DNA of 64,000 nt from Xanthomonas sp. 10-10 (GCF_040182365.1 NZ_CP144460.1:3224001-3288000), one strand, 5' to 3'; positions 1-8,116 are shown, counted from the stretch's first letter. Numbers and translations are program-made. Notes: generated by a model not told the origin, from the sequence alone.

Positions 1-804
1 AAGGCCAAGCTGGCCGCGATGAAGATCGAAGTCGGCGCACCGCGCCGCGATCTGGATTACACCGTGCAGCCGATGGGCCGCGGCAGCTTCGGCGGCAACA
101 TGCTGATCGCCTCGACCTGGCGTCACCGCGAGGAGATGAAGCGCATCGGCAAGGGCAACGCCGACCGTCGCTGGGACGTGCTGCCGCAGCAGCCGGCAGT
201 GGCCTACGACATCGCACAGAACCGCCTGATCGTCACCGCGGCCGTATTGCAGGCACCGGTGCTGACCACCGGCAGCACCCCGGCGGCCCAGTACGGCGCC
301 TACGGCGCGCTGGTCGCGCACGAACTCACCCGTGCGATCGATGCCAAGGGATCGCTGGTCGACGCCAAGGGCGAGCTGCGCAGCTGGTGGACACCTGCCG
401 AAAAGAGCAGCTGGAGCCAGCTGACCGGCAAGGTCGCCAACCAGTTCGCTGCTTATCCGTACCCGGGCGTGCCCAACGTCAAGGTCAACGGCGCGCAGAC
501 CGCCGAAGAAAACCTTGCCGACCTGGCCGGCGTCGAACTGGCCCTGCAGGCCTTCAGCAAGGCGCAACCGGCAGCCACCGAGGTCGACAAGCAGGCGTTC
601 TTCACTGCCTGGGCCGGCCTGTGGGCACAGCAGCTGTCGCCGAACGAAGCGGTGCAGCGCGCAAGTGCCGACATCCGCGCACCAGGCCAGTGGCGCAGCA
701 ACGGCCCGCTGTCCAACCTGCCGGAATTCGGTGCAGCCTTCAGCTGCAAGGCTGGCCAGCCGATGCAGCGCGTGGACGCAGACCAGATCAAGATCTGGCG
801 CTGA
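1..804 (+). CDS. M13-family (neprilysin/PepO-like) metallopeptidase, C-terminal part; zinc motif degenerate
   Basis: The gene is cut by the left edge; the frame is open from base 1, and 267 codons remain before the stop. The sequence matches the catalytic C-terminal domain of M13 zinc endopeptidases: a WWT block, a TAEENLADLAG block (the E of ENxAD is the third zinc ligand) and a final conserved Cys. These enzymes are usually exported or periplasmic, but the N-terminus is not in view. The oddity is the zinc-binding helix: where the family has HExxH this copy reads HELTR (bases 319-333), so the second zinc-ligand His is Arg. The codon is CGT, one transition from CAT. The family is clear; activity is doubtful. 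Confidence 0.85.
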   Translation, partial: KAKLAAMKIEVGAPRRDLDYTVQPMGRGSFGGNMLIASTWRHREEMKRIGKGNADRRWDVLPQQPAVAYDIAQNRLIVTAAVLQAPVLTTGSTPAAQYGAYGALVAHELTRAIDAKGSLVDAKGELRSWWTPAEKSSWSQLTGKVANQFAAYPYPGVPNVKVNGAQTAEENLADLAGVELALQAFSKAQPAATEVDKQAFFTAWAGLWAQQLSPNEAVQRASADIRAPGQWRSNGPLSNLPEFGAAFSCKAGQPMQRVDADQIKIWR

Positions 805-835
805 GTCCCGGCACGACCGGCAAAAAGTCGGCAAC

Positions 836-869
836 AAAAAAGAGCGCGGATTCCGCGCTCTTTTTTTTG
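836..869 (+). terminator. Intrinsic terminator of the M13 peptidase gene
   Basis: A GC-rich stem (AGAGCGCGGA paired with TCCGCGCTCT) is preceded by an A run and followed by eight or more T. It lies about 30 bp after the peptidase stop, the layout of a Rho-independent terminator. Confidence 0.9.
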
Positions 870-890
870 TTTTGGGCATTCGTGACGGAA

Positions 891-1032
891 TGCTTGATCT
901 GTCTTTCGCTTGATCTGCTTCGGATTGATTTGCGCTTTGCCCAATCCATCGTTGCTTGATCTACATGGCTCGATCTGCTTTTCGCCTGATCGCCTTTCGC
1001 TGATCCGCTTTCCGCTAGATCTGCTTTCTGCC
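891..1032. repeat. Degenerate GATC-rich tandem repeat, ~15-17 bp unit
   Basis: About nine imperfect copies of a unit close to TTTCGCTTGATCTGC follow one another; GATC occurs seven times in about 140 bp. The repeat fills much of the 407 bp gap between the peptidase terminator and the rhomboid-like gene. No convincing coding sequence covers it. The rest of the gap to 1276 holds only the element at 1176-1201. Confidence 0.6.
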
Positions 1033-1175
1033 CAGCCAAATCTCCCCTCGGACCAGCATTCCAGCCAGCCCTTGCTCGGGGTGCATTCCGACCTGCACGC
1101 TGCCCGGCCCACTGGTCGCCCTATGCAGCAGCGGCACACCTGCTTCCGACGACATGCCGTCCGCCATCTTGCTCT

Positions 1176-1201
1176 CGTAGGAGCGGCCTTGGCCGCGATG
1201 A
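1176..1201. repeat. Dispersed GTAGGAGCGG...GGCCGCGA element, single copy
   Basis: CGTAGGAGCGG followed by a short linker and GGCCGCGATGA matches the element present as an inverted pair at 46725-46821. Short intergenic repeats of this form are common in Xanthomonas chromosomes. Confidence 0.6.
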
Positions 1202-1276
1202 AGCATTACCGGCAATGTCAATCGCAGCCAGCGTCACTGCCACGAATCAGGCCGCCCCGGTAAACCGTCGTTTGAC

Positions 1277-1978
1277 TCAGCGCACCACGCGCAGCGGCGG
1301 CTTGCGCCCCTTTCCGCCACCACCCTTGCGGCCACCGCTGCCGCCAAACGGTGACTGGCCGCGCCAATAGCGGATCATCAGCCAGCCGAACAGCATGCCG
1401 CCCAGGTATGCGAAATACGTTATCACCGATCGCTGGCCCAATAAGCCCAGCATCACTTCGGTAATGCCAACCACGATGACCAAGGTCCTGGCCTTCATGG
1501 GAATCGGCGGAAACAACAGCATCACGCGCTGATTGGGGAACAGCATGCCATAGGCGAACAACAGCCCAAACACGGCACCGGACGCGCCCACGACCGGTGC
1601 ACCGCCTCCGGTGATCCACGCCATCAGCAGCTGGCACACGCCCGCGCCGGCCACACATACCAAGTAGTAGGTCAAAAAACGCTTCTGGCCCCAGGTCAGC
1701 TCCAATGGTGCGCCGAACATGAACAGTACCAGCGCGCTGAAAAACAGTTGATTGAAACCGCTTTGCAGAAACGCATAGGTCAACAACTGCCACGGCATGA
1801 AGCTGGCGCCCGGCGAGAACGCATCAAAGCCGTCGGAAATCGGCCACAGCATGAGCCACGACAAGGTGGAGTCCGATGGCAACACCCCAACCCCCAGATC
1901 GCCCAGGGCCCATTGCAGCAGGAACAGGCCGATATTGGCGATCAACAGTGCTTTGGTAACGGGCGGCAATTGAGGCAT
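1277..1978 (-). CDS. Rhomboid-family membrane protein, predicted catalytically inactive
   Basis: 233 aa integral membrane protein with the rhomboid fold: about six hydrophobic segments, the serine motif GASGAVFG (Ser133) and the TM6 motif with GGMLFGW. Active rhomboids use a Ser-His dyad and cleave membrane proteins. Here the TM6 motif is AYLGG instead of AHLGG, so the catalytic His is Tyr191. The TM2 residues that build the oxyanion hole in GlpG (H141, H145, H150, N154) align with Y68, Q72, Q77 and S81. Ser is retained but every partner is changed, which fits a pseudoprotease. The start is the ATG at 1978 because upstream sequence is non-conserved. It lies 40 bp downstream of the alkyltransferase-like gene and is probably co-transcribed with it. 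The C-terminus is Gly/Lys/Arg-rich. Confidence 0.8.
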   Translation of the reverse strand: MPQLPPVTKALLIANIGLFLLQWALGDLGVGVLPSDSTLSWLMLWPISDGFDAFSPGASFMPWQLLTYAFLQSGFNQLFFSALVLFMFGAPLELTWGQKRFLTYYLVCVAGAGVCQLLMAWITGGGAPVVGASGAVFGLLFAYGMLFPNQRVMLLFPPIPMKARTLVIVVGITEVMLGLLGQRSVITYFAYLGGMLFGWLMIRYWRGQSPFGGSGGRKGGGGKGRKPPLRVVR

Positions 1979-2018
1979 GGCGGCATCCTTCTGAATGCTG
2001 CCAATGATAACGGCAGCG

Positions 2019-2432
2019 TTATGAAGGACCCCACACGGCCGCATCCAGCCGCTGCGCAGCGCTGGCTCGGCGCACCCGCCCCTGTACCACCGGCACCCCC
2101 TCGGCACGCAGCCGCTGGCATTGCTCGTGGTAGCCAGGCGACCCCGACGGCAACGCAATGCGACCATCGCTACGAAGCACGCGATGCCAGGGCAGATCCG
2201 GATCGTCATTGCCACTGAGCACGCGCGCCACCAGGCGCGCACGCCCAGGCAACCCGGCACGTGCAGCGACCTCGCCGTAGCCGGCAACCTGACCGGCAGG
2301 AATGGCGCCGATGACGTCAAGAATCCGCAGCCGCGCCTGCTCACCTGAGGGCGCTGCCGGCGTTGACGCGGAACAGGCGGCGGACTTGGCAGATGCGAAC
2401 GGACGCGAAGATGGCTGGCGGGGTCTGGACAT
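2019..2432 (-). CDS. Alkyltransferase-like protein (ATL; MGMT-fold DNA-binding protein)
   Basis: 137 aa with the C-terminal DNA-binding domain of O6-alkylguanine-DNA alkyltransferases (VIGAIPAGQVAGYGEVA, then RLVARVLSGND). The active-site PCHR of true methyltransferases is PWHR here (Trp82), the hallmark of ATL proteins such as E. coli YbaZ. These bind alkylated guanines without transferring the alkyl group and direct them to nucleotide excision repair. The first 30 residues are low-complexity and Ser/Ala/Pro-rich. The ATG at 2432 is chosen because a longer frame would run into a dispersed repeat. Rhomboid-like gene lies just downstream. Confidence 0.85.
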   Translation of the reverse strand: MSRPRQPSSRPFASAKSAACSASTPAAPSGEQARLRILDVIGAIPAGQVAGYGEVAARAGLPGRARLVARVLSGNDDPDLPWHRVLRSDGRIALPSGSPGYHEQCQRLRAEGVPVVQGRVRRASAAQRLDAAVWGPS

Positions 2433-2531
2433 CAGGCAAGAATGCCAGCAGACGCGACTCAATGCCGGCCGGGCCGCCGCGCTTGTGCGACAAAGCGCGT
2501 CATCCAAGGCTGTCTCGACGAAAACGCTCAA

Positions 2532-2735
2532 CGGCCCCTCTCCCGCCGGGAGAGGGGTTGGGGTGAGGGTGCGGGCCAAGCGATGCAGAGCGAAACGGTT
2601 AGCCGCTCAACACAGCGCGCAACAGTGCATGAGCACAAGGCCGGTCTCGCCAAGCGCAGAGCCAGTGTTGCCTAACAGTTTCTTGATGGCCAACCCTCAC
2701 CCCAATCCCGCTCCTGGCTGGAGCCGGGCCCTAGT
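2532..2735. repeat. Copies of the CCCCTCTCCC.../GGGTGAGGGTGCGG intergenic repeat
   Basis: A palindromic core (CCTCTCCCGCCGGGAGAGG) continues into GTTGGGGTGAGGGTGCGGGCC at about 2532-2580. An opposite, partial copy (CCCTCACCCCAATCC) lies near 2695. The same family recurs at 56568-56752. This explains most of the 435 bp gap between the ATL gene and gor; no gene is visible in the remainder. Confidence 0.7.
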
Positions 2736-2852
2736 TGCGGTTGGCGGTTGGCGCTGCGCCCTCCGCCTGCACTCGCGCCCCGCCTGCCTTCCCTTGCGCC
2801 ACTTCCACCGTTCCCCTGGCGCAGACAGCTGACGCTCCCACCCACTCCACAC

Positions 2853-2879
2853 CAATGCACCAATGCATCAATGCATCAA
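2853..2879. repeat. 8-bp microsatellite (AATGCATC)n across the gor stop codon
   Basis: CAATGCACC, AATGCATC and AATGCATC follow in tandem. The TGA of gor (2868-2870 on the minus strand) and its last residues Met-His come from this repeat, so slippage could alter the reductase C-terminus. Confidence 0.6.
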
Positions 2880-4238
2880 CACGATCTCTTCCGACGAGGT
2901 AGGGTGGATCGCCACGGTCTCGTCGAAGTCGCGCTTGGTGGCGCCCATTTTCACTGCCACGGCAAAGCCCTGCAGCATTTCGTCGGCGCTTTCGCCAAGC
3001 AGATGTACGCCGACCACACGCTCCTCGTCGCCCACGCAGACCAGCTTGAACAGACTGCGTTGCGGCGCATCGGCCAGCGCATGCAGCATCGGGCGGAAGT
3101 TGCTGCGATACACGCGTACCGCGCCGCCGTAACGCGCGCGTGCCTGTTCTTCGGTGAGTCCGACATGGCCAAGCGGCGGATGCGAGAACACCACGCTCGG
3201 CACGCCTTCGTAGTCCATGCGCGCATCCGCTTGATTGCCGAACAACCGGTCCATCAATTTACGCCCGGCCGCAATCGCCACCGGCGTCAGCCCGACCTTG
3301 CCGCCGACATCGCCGATGGCATGGATGTTGGGCACCGTGGTGGTCTGACCCTCATCCACCACCACCTCGCCCTTCTCGCCCACCGCCACACCCACGGCGT
3401 CCAGACCCAGACCTGCCGTGTTGCCGCGCCGGCCGATGGCGAAGAACACCTTGTCGAACACGTCGTTGCCCTGCTCGCGCGGGTGCGCCGGATGGCCATG
3501 CACGCGCAGCCCACCTCGAGCATCGCGCTCAAGGCCGGTGGTGGTGAAACCGAAATGCAGGCGCACGCCCAGGTGGCGCAGGTTGTCGGCCAACTGCTGC
3601 GTCAGTTCCGCATCGAAGCGTTCCAGCAACCGGTCGCCCTGTACATACAGATGCACACGACTGCCGAGCGCCTGCAGCAGGCCGGCGATTTCCACCGCGA
3701 TATAGCCGCCGCCGATGATCGCCACGTGCGCAGGCGCATGACAGAGATTGAAGAAATCGTCGGAAACCTCGCCATGCTCGGCGCCTTCCACGTTGGGGCG
3801 CAACGGATGCGCACCGGTTGCGATCACAATGTGCTCGGCCGTCACCGCCACCCCATCGCCCCCCATGACGGTATGGCGGTCCTGCAGCACGCCGCGTTGC
3901 GGAATCAGCACCACGCCGTCTTCGTCGAGCCGACGCCGATAACTGGCGTGGATGTTGGCGATATAGCCCTGCCGATGGGTGACCAGCTCCTGCCACTGCA
4001 GCGCCGGCCGCGGCACGTCGAAACCGAGCGCGCTGGCGAGCTCGATCTTGCCGGCCAGATCGGCTGCCAACCACATCGCTTTTTTCGGCACGCAACCAAG
4101 ATTGACGCAGGTGCCGCCCAACGCATCAGGCTCCATGATCGCCACGCGTGCGCCGTGCTTTGCCGCGCGAAATCCCGCCGCCAAACCACCGGAACCGCCG
4201 CCTAGAATCACCACGTCGTAGTCGTAACGTGCACTCAT
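2868..4238 (-). CDS. gor: Glutathione-disulfide reductase
   Basis: 456 aa, normal length. It reduces glutathione disulfide with NADPH and FAD in the cytoplasm. Seen in order: the FAD-binding GGGSGG (residues 13-18), the redox pair in GGTCVNLGCVPKK (Cys44, Cys49), the second dinucleotide motif IIGGGYIAVE, the FAD motif AIGDV, and the C-terminal HPTSSEEIV with the catalytic His and Glu. The ATG at 4238 overlaps the stop of the upstream DadA-like gene (ATGA), so translation is likely coupled. The last residues are set by an 8-bp repeat. The paralogous mycothione and trypanothione reductases are less likely given the GSR-type active site. Confidence 0.95.
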   Translation of the reverse strand: MSARYDYDVVILGGGSGGLAAGFRAAKHGARVAIMEPDALGGTCVNLGCVPKKAMWLAADLAGKIELASALGFDVPRPALQWQELVTHRQGYIANIHASYRRRLDEDGVVLIPQRGVLQDRHTVMGGDGVAVTAEHIVIATGAHPLRPNVEGAEHGEVSDDFFNLCHAPAHVAIIGGGYIAVEIAGLLQALGSRVHLYVQGDRLLERFDAELTQQLADNLRHLGVRLHFGFTTTGLERDARGGLRVHGHPAHPREQGNDVFDKVFFAIGRRGNTAGLGLDAVGVAVGEKGEVVVDEGQTTTVPNIHAIGDVGGKVGLTPVAIAAGRKLMDRLFGNQADARMDYEGVPSVVFSHPPLGHVGLTEEQARARYGGAVRVYRSNFRPMLHALADAPQRSLFKLVCVGDEERVVGVHLLGESADEMLQGFAVAVKMGATKRDFDETVAIHPTSSEEIVLMH

Positions 4239-5485
4239 TCGTAGCGCTCCGCCCGGTAGGGATGCGGGTCCAGCGCAGGTGCGCGGCCCGTGATCAGGTC
4301 GGCCATCAGTTGTCCACTTGCAGTACTCATGCTGATTCCGAGCATGCCATGTCCGGCTGCGAGCCAGACGTGAGGACGGCCAGGTATTGCGCCCAGCACC
4401 GGCACATCGTCCCAGGTCATTGGCCGCCATCCATACCAACGCTCGATCACCGCCGGCCCGCGGGGCGCATGCAGATAGTCGGCCGCCGCGCGCTCCAGCG
4501 CTGCCAGGCGGGTGGGATTGAGCTGCGTGTCATGACCGGAAAATTCCATCGTGCTGCCGATCCGCAAACGATCACGCCAGGGCACCACGAACACCCAGCG
4601 ATCCTTCAGCACCACCGGGCGACGCGGCATCAGGGGTGGCGCGCTGTAGGTGATCGAATAGCCCTTGCCGGCCTGCACCGGCAGGCGCAGGCCAAGCCGT
4701 GCCGCCAGCAACGGCGACCACGGCCCGGTGGCGATCACCACTTCGCGTGCGTACAGCGTGCCATGTGCGGTCCGCACGCAGACCGCCGAGGGCTCGGCAA
4801 CCACAGCCTCCACGCGACAGTGCTCATCGAGTTGCGCACCTTGCGCGCGCAATATCCTGGCCAGCTCGGCGGTGTAGCGCTCCGGGCGCAGATGCGCGTC
4901 TCCCGGAAAGTGGATCGCGCCGGCAATCCCCTCGCGGAACGCCGGATCCTGCCGCGTGTAGTCGGCGCCTTCGATCACCTGTGCCTGGATTCCCCACTGC
5001 GCCAGCAGCGCGCATTCTTCCCGGTACTTCGCAAAGCGGCGCGCATCGCCGAACACATAGTCCAGCCCGTCGGTGCGGAACTCGCACTCCAATGCATAGC
5101 GCGCCACCCAGTCGTCCAGGCGCTGGCGCGCATCGTGCAGCAAGGCCGCACGCGCCTGTGCACTGGACTGCCAGTCACGCGCATTGCACCGCCGCGCAAA
5201 CCGCAGCAGCCAGTGCCACAGCGCCGGGTCCAGACGCGGTGGGATGTACAGCGGCGCATCCGGCGTCAGCATCCATTTCAGCGCCTGCGCGATCATGCCC
5301 GGTGCCGCCAACGGCGGCGCATGGCTGGGCGTGATGGTGCCGCAGTTGCCATGCGAGGTGGCAGCGCCCAGCGCTCCGGCATCGAGAACACGCACCTGCC
5401 GGCCCGCCTCCAGCAATGCCAGCGCCGTGGCCAGCCCGATCGCGCCGGCGCCGATCACCACAACGTCCTCGCGCCCGCCGGCCAT
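4235..5485 (-). CDS. FAD-dependent D-amino-acid dehydrogenase-like oxidoreductase (DadA family)
   Basis: 416 aa. The N-terminal Rossmann motif VVIGAGAIGLATA (G12, G14, G17) and the GNCGTITPSHAPPLAAPG block are typical of DadA, the FAD subunit that deaminates D-amino acids and feeds electrons to the respiratory chain. A C-terminal GRPHVWLAAGHGMLGISMS also fits the family (DAO fold). The exact substrate cannot be read; related enzymes also oxidise hydroxyproline or other N-substituted amino acids. It starts 6 bp after the DUF418 stop and overlaps gor by 4 bp, so the three genes form one operon. Confidence 0.85.
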   Translation of the reverse strand: MAGGREDVVVIGAGAIGLATALALLEAGRQVRVLDAGALGAATSHGNCGTITPSHAPPLAAPGMIAQALKWMLTPDAPLYIPPRLDPALWHWLLRFARRCNARDWQSSAQARAALLHDARQRLDDWVARYALECEFRTDGLDYVFGDARRFAKYREECALLAQWGIQAQVIEGADYTRQDPAFREGIAGAIHFPGDAHLRPERYTAELARILRAQGAQLDEHCRVEAVVAEPSAVCVRTAHGTLYAREVVIATGPWSPLLAARLGLRLPVQAGKGYSITYSAPPLMPRRPVVLKDRWVFVVPWRDRLRIGSTMEFSGHDTQLNPTRLAALERAAADYLHAPRGPAVIERWYGWRPMTWDDVPVLGAIPGRPHVWLAAGHGMLGISMSTASGQLMADLITGRAPALDPHPYRAERYE

Positions 5486-5491
5486 TGGGTG

Positions 5492-6736
5492 CTAGTGGCC
5501 GCGCGCGTTGCTGCGCCGCATCGGCGGAACCCGCAGATAGGTTGCGCTGCGCCACACCCACTCCACCGGCCCGAAGCGGAACCAGTGCAACCACGCCTGG
5601 CTTGCCACCACCTGCAGGGCAAACAGCCCCACCGAGAACGGCAGCTGCCACAGGCGCGGCAGCTGTTCGAAATAGCCCAGCCCGTAGCCGTAGAAGATCC
5701 AGGTGCACAGCAGCGACTGCAACAGATAGTTGCTCAATGCCATACGGCCGGCCGGCGCAAGCCAGGCCAGATGCGAGGCAAAGCGCACCACCCACGCGGC
5801 GTAGCCCAGGCTCATCAGCGGCCCGGCTACCAACGCCAGCGCGAACGCGCCGGACAGGCGCATGCTCAACCGCACCGGGTCCATCCAGGGCTCCACGGCA
5901 TAACTCAGCAGCATCACGCCCAACCCAAGCGGCAAGGCGCCGTAGCGCAGCACCGGGAACAGCCGTGGGAAGCGCTCGGGCGCGGCAATCGCGCCACTGC
6001 GCACGAACCAGCTGCCCAGCAGAAACATGCCAAGCATGGCCGGGCCATTGATGCTCAGCCCGCTCATCGCTTCGCGCAGATCGTGCCAGCGCTGCGCAGT
6101 GGCCTGCAGGTAAGTACCGTGTCCAAGTGCAGCGCGCTGTGCCTGCACATTGGCCACGGCCTGCTGCGCAACATCGGCCATGGCCGATTTCCAGTCCACC
6201 GCCGATGCCGGAGCGGCCTGCATCATCGCACCGGCAACGCCGTACAACAGCACCAGGGCCGGCGCGCACAGGTACACCAGCGCGGCAAGCCACGGCAGCG
6301 TCACGGTCGGCGCATTGCGAGCGCCCAGCAGCAACACCGCCAGCAAGGCATAGGTCACCAGAACGTCGCCCGACCACAGCAGCACCGCATGCGCCAGACC
6401 GATGACCAGCAAGCCGGCCGTGCGCCGCAGATACATGCCGAAAAACCCGCGCCCGGCACGTTCGGCGCGCTGCGCCATCACCGCAAACCCCATGCCGAAC
6501 AACATCGAAAACAGCGGGTAGAACTTGCCCTGCACAAAAATGTAGACCAGCGCATCGGCCACGCGATCGGCGCCGCGCCAGTGCGGCTCCACGCCGCTCA
6601 GCGCCAGATCCAGCGGACCGACAAAGGCCTCGATGTTCATCAGCAAGATGCCGAGCAACGCAAAGCCGCGCAGGACGTCCAAGACGACGATGCGCTCGGT
6701 CGCGGCAATGGGTAACAGCAGATCGCGTTGTGTCAT
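5492..6736 (-). CDS. DUF418 domain-containing multi-pass membrane protein (YeiB-like)
   Basis: 414 aa. It begins with the typical ERIVVLDVLRGFALLGILLMNI segment and has about ten hydrophobic helices; the C-terminal third (AGRMALSNYLLQS, then the WLHWFRFGPVEWVWRSATY region) is the DUF418 signature. Members sit in the inner membrane and have been linked to transport, but the substrate is unknown. It is the first gene of the operon with the DadA-like oxidoreductase and gor. The ATG at 6736 directly precedes the conserved start. Confidence 0.85.
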   Translation of the reverse strand: MTQRDLLLPIAATERIVVLDVLRGFALLGILLMNIEAFVGPLDLALSGVEPHWRGADRVADALVYIFVQGKFYPLFSMLFGMGFAVMAQRAERAGRGFFGMYLRRTAGLLVIGLAHAVLLWSGDVLVTYALLAVLLLGARNAPTVTLPWLAALVYLCAPALVLLYGVAGAMMQAAPASAVDWKSAMADVAQQAVANVQAQRAALGHGTYLQATAQRWHDLREAMSGLSINGPAMLGMFLLGSWFVRSGAIAAPERFPRLFPVLRYGALPLGLGVMLLSYAVEPWMDPVRLSMRLSGAFALALVAGPLMSLGYAAWVVRFASHLAWLAPAGRMALSNYLLQSLLCTWIFYGYGLGYFEQLPRLWQLPFSVGLFALQVVASQAWLHWFRFGPVEWVWRSATYLRVPPMRRSNARGH

Positions 6737-6781
6737 CGCAGCTCAAGCAACCGGATGCGGCGTTGCGCACCGCAGAAAGCA

Positions 6782-6807
6782 GACGGCCCGCCGAGGAGCG
6801 GGCCGTC
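6782..6807. terminator. Strong hairpin between slyD and the DUF418 operon
   Basis: Perfect 10-bp arms GACGGCCCGC and GCGGGCCGTC enclose a 6-nt loop. It sits downstream of slyD on the minus strand. The T run is weak, so it may end slyD transcription or only stabilise the 3' end. Confidence 0.5.
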
Positions 6808-6966
6808 AGGAAGACAGCCATCGCGGGCTGCGGCCACTACCACGTTGGGCGTCACCACCAGCCGGCTGCAGGTGGCATGCAGACCTCAGCGTGCACCCGC
6901 AGTGCTGGCTGGCGGCTGGCCGGGCGTACCCAGCCAGCGGCCGCACAGCGGCATTGAGCGCCGCGC

Positions 6967-7446
6967 TTAGTGGTGATGACCGCCGTCGCCGTGCACGTGG
7001 CCGTGGTCGCGCTCTTCCTGCGTGGCTTCGCGCACTTCGACGATTTCCACGTCGAAGTGCAGGTCCTTGCCGGCCATCGGGTGGTTGAGGTCGACGTCGA
7101 CCACGCTCATGCCGACCTTCTGCACGGTGACCGCGCGCGGGCCGAAGTTGGTCTGCAGCACCACCTGGGTGCCCGGGACCAGCTTGGTGGCGCCGAAGTG
7201 CTTCTTGGGCACGCGCTGGCTCAGGCCTTCGCGGTATTCGCCGTAGGCCTCTGTGGCCTTGACGTCCACGCCGAAGCTCTCGCCGGCTTGCTTGTCCATC
7301 ATGGCCGCTTCCAGACCCGGAATGATGTTGCCGTGGCCGATCATGATCGCCAACGGGTCGCGCTCCTTGGAGCTTTCGATCGGCTCCTGGCCAATCTCCG
7401 AAACGGTGTAGTGGAAGCGGACGACGCTGTCTTTTTCGATCTTCAT
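6967..7446 (-). CDS. slyD: FKBP-type peptidyl-prolyl cis-trans isomerase, SlyD-like
   Basis: 159 aa. FKBP core with an inserted IF domain: VRFHYTVSE at the N-terminus, then DPLAIMIGHGNIIPGLEAAM, and FGVDVKATEAYGEY. It catalyses prolyl isomerisation and acts as a cytoplasmic chaperone. The C-terminal tail HGHVHGDGGHHH is a metal-binding His-rich stretch as in E. coli SlyD, which delivers nickel to hydrogenase and urease; here the tail is shorter. The start at 7446 is the ATG of MKIEKDSVV; upstream in-frame ATGs are not conserved. It is divergent from the NlpC/P60 lipoprotein gene. Confidence 0.93.
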   Translation of the reverse strand: MKIEKDSVVRFHYTVSEIGQEPIESSKERDPLAIMIGHGNIIPGLEAAMMDKQAGESFGVDVKATEAYGEYREGLSQRVPKKHFGATKLVPGTQVVLQTNFGPRAVTVQKVGMSVVDVDLNHPMAGKDLHFDVEIVEVREATQEERDHGHVHGDGGHHH

Positions 7447-7555
7447 GCCTGGCTCTGGATAGGCTGCCCGGTGGCAGACGGTGGAGGACGGCTTGTCGGC
7501 CGCCGGGTGCGCCGCCATCATGGCGACCTTTCGAACCGCCCATTATCCCGGCTCC

Positions 7556-8098
7556 ATGCATATCACGCCAGTTGTCGCCGCCCGCGCCCATCGCGCCGCG
7601 GCCTGTCTGTTGCTGAGCCTCGTCCTGCTGGGCGGCTGCTCGTCGAAGGCGCCGGTTCGGCGACCTTCTTCCCCGCCGCCGTCGGCACGCGTGTGGCCCC
7701 AGGTACCGCCTGCCGATCCCGCCGCGGCCAACAACATCCTGATGCGTGCGCTGGGGCTGGTCGGCACCCCGTACCGGTTCGGCGGCAATACGCCTGAGAC
7801 CGGTTTCGACTGCAGCGGCCTGGTCACCTATGTCTACAAGGATGTGCTGGCGCTGTCGTTGCCGCGCACCTCGCGCGACCTGGCCGCGATCCAGGGCCCG
7901 CGGATCCCGCCCGAGAAGCTGGCCACCGGGGATCTGGTGTTCTTCGGCGCCGGCGGAAATGTGAGCCATGTGGGCATTTATGTGGGTGAAGGCCGCTTCG
8001 TGCATGCGCCGACCACTGGCGGTACCGTCCGCTTGGATTTTCTCGATGGCGCCTACTGGCGTGACCATTATTCAGGTTCAAAGCGGGTTTTACACTAA
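7556..8098 (+). CDS. NlpC/P60-family lipoprotein, peptidoglycan endopeptidase
   Basis: 180 aa. The signal peptide ends in the lipobox LLGGC (Cys28), so the protein is probably anchored in the outer membrane. A Pro-rich linker leads to a complete NlpC/P60 domain: Cys86 in FDCSGLV, His138 in SHVGIYVG, and the third polar residue His150 in FVHAP. These enzymes cut the D-Glu to diamino-acid bond in stem peptides (Spr/MepS type). A second NlpC/P60 gene follows 109 bp downstream. The ATG at 7556 gives the best signal peptide; an upstream ATG at 7520 would add 12 residues. Confidence 0.92.
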   Translation: MHITPVVAARAHRAAACLLLSLVLLGGCSSKAPVRRPSSPPPSARVWPQVPPADPAAANNILMRALGLVGTPYRFGGNTPETGFDCSGLVTYVYKDVLALSLPRTSRDLAAIQGPRIPPEKLATGDLVFFGAGGNVSHVGIYVGEGRFVHAPTTGGTVRLDFLDGAYWRDHYSGSKRVLH

Positions 8099-8100
8099 AA

Positions 8101-8116
8101 TGTGACACTCATCACA
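8101..8116. promoter_or_regulatory. Perfect CRP/Clp-type operator
   Basis: TGTGACACTCATCACA fits TGTGA-N6-TCACA exactly. Clp, the CRP homologue of Xanthomonas that responds to cyclic-di-GMP, recognises the same consensus. It begins 2 bp after the first NlpC/P60 stop and lies 92 bp before the second gene. An AT-rich stretch (8118-8160) that could hold the promoter follows. Confidence 0.75.
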
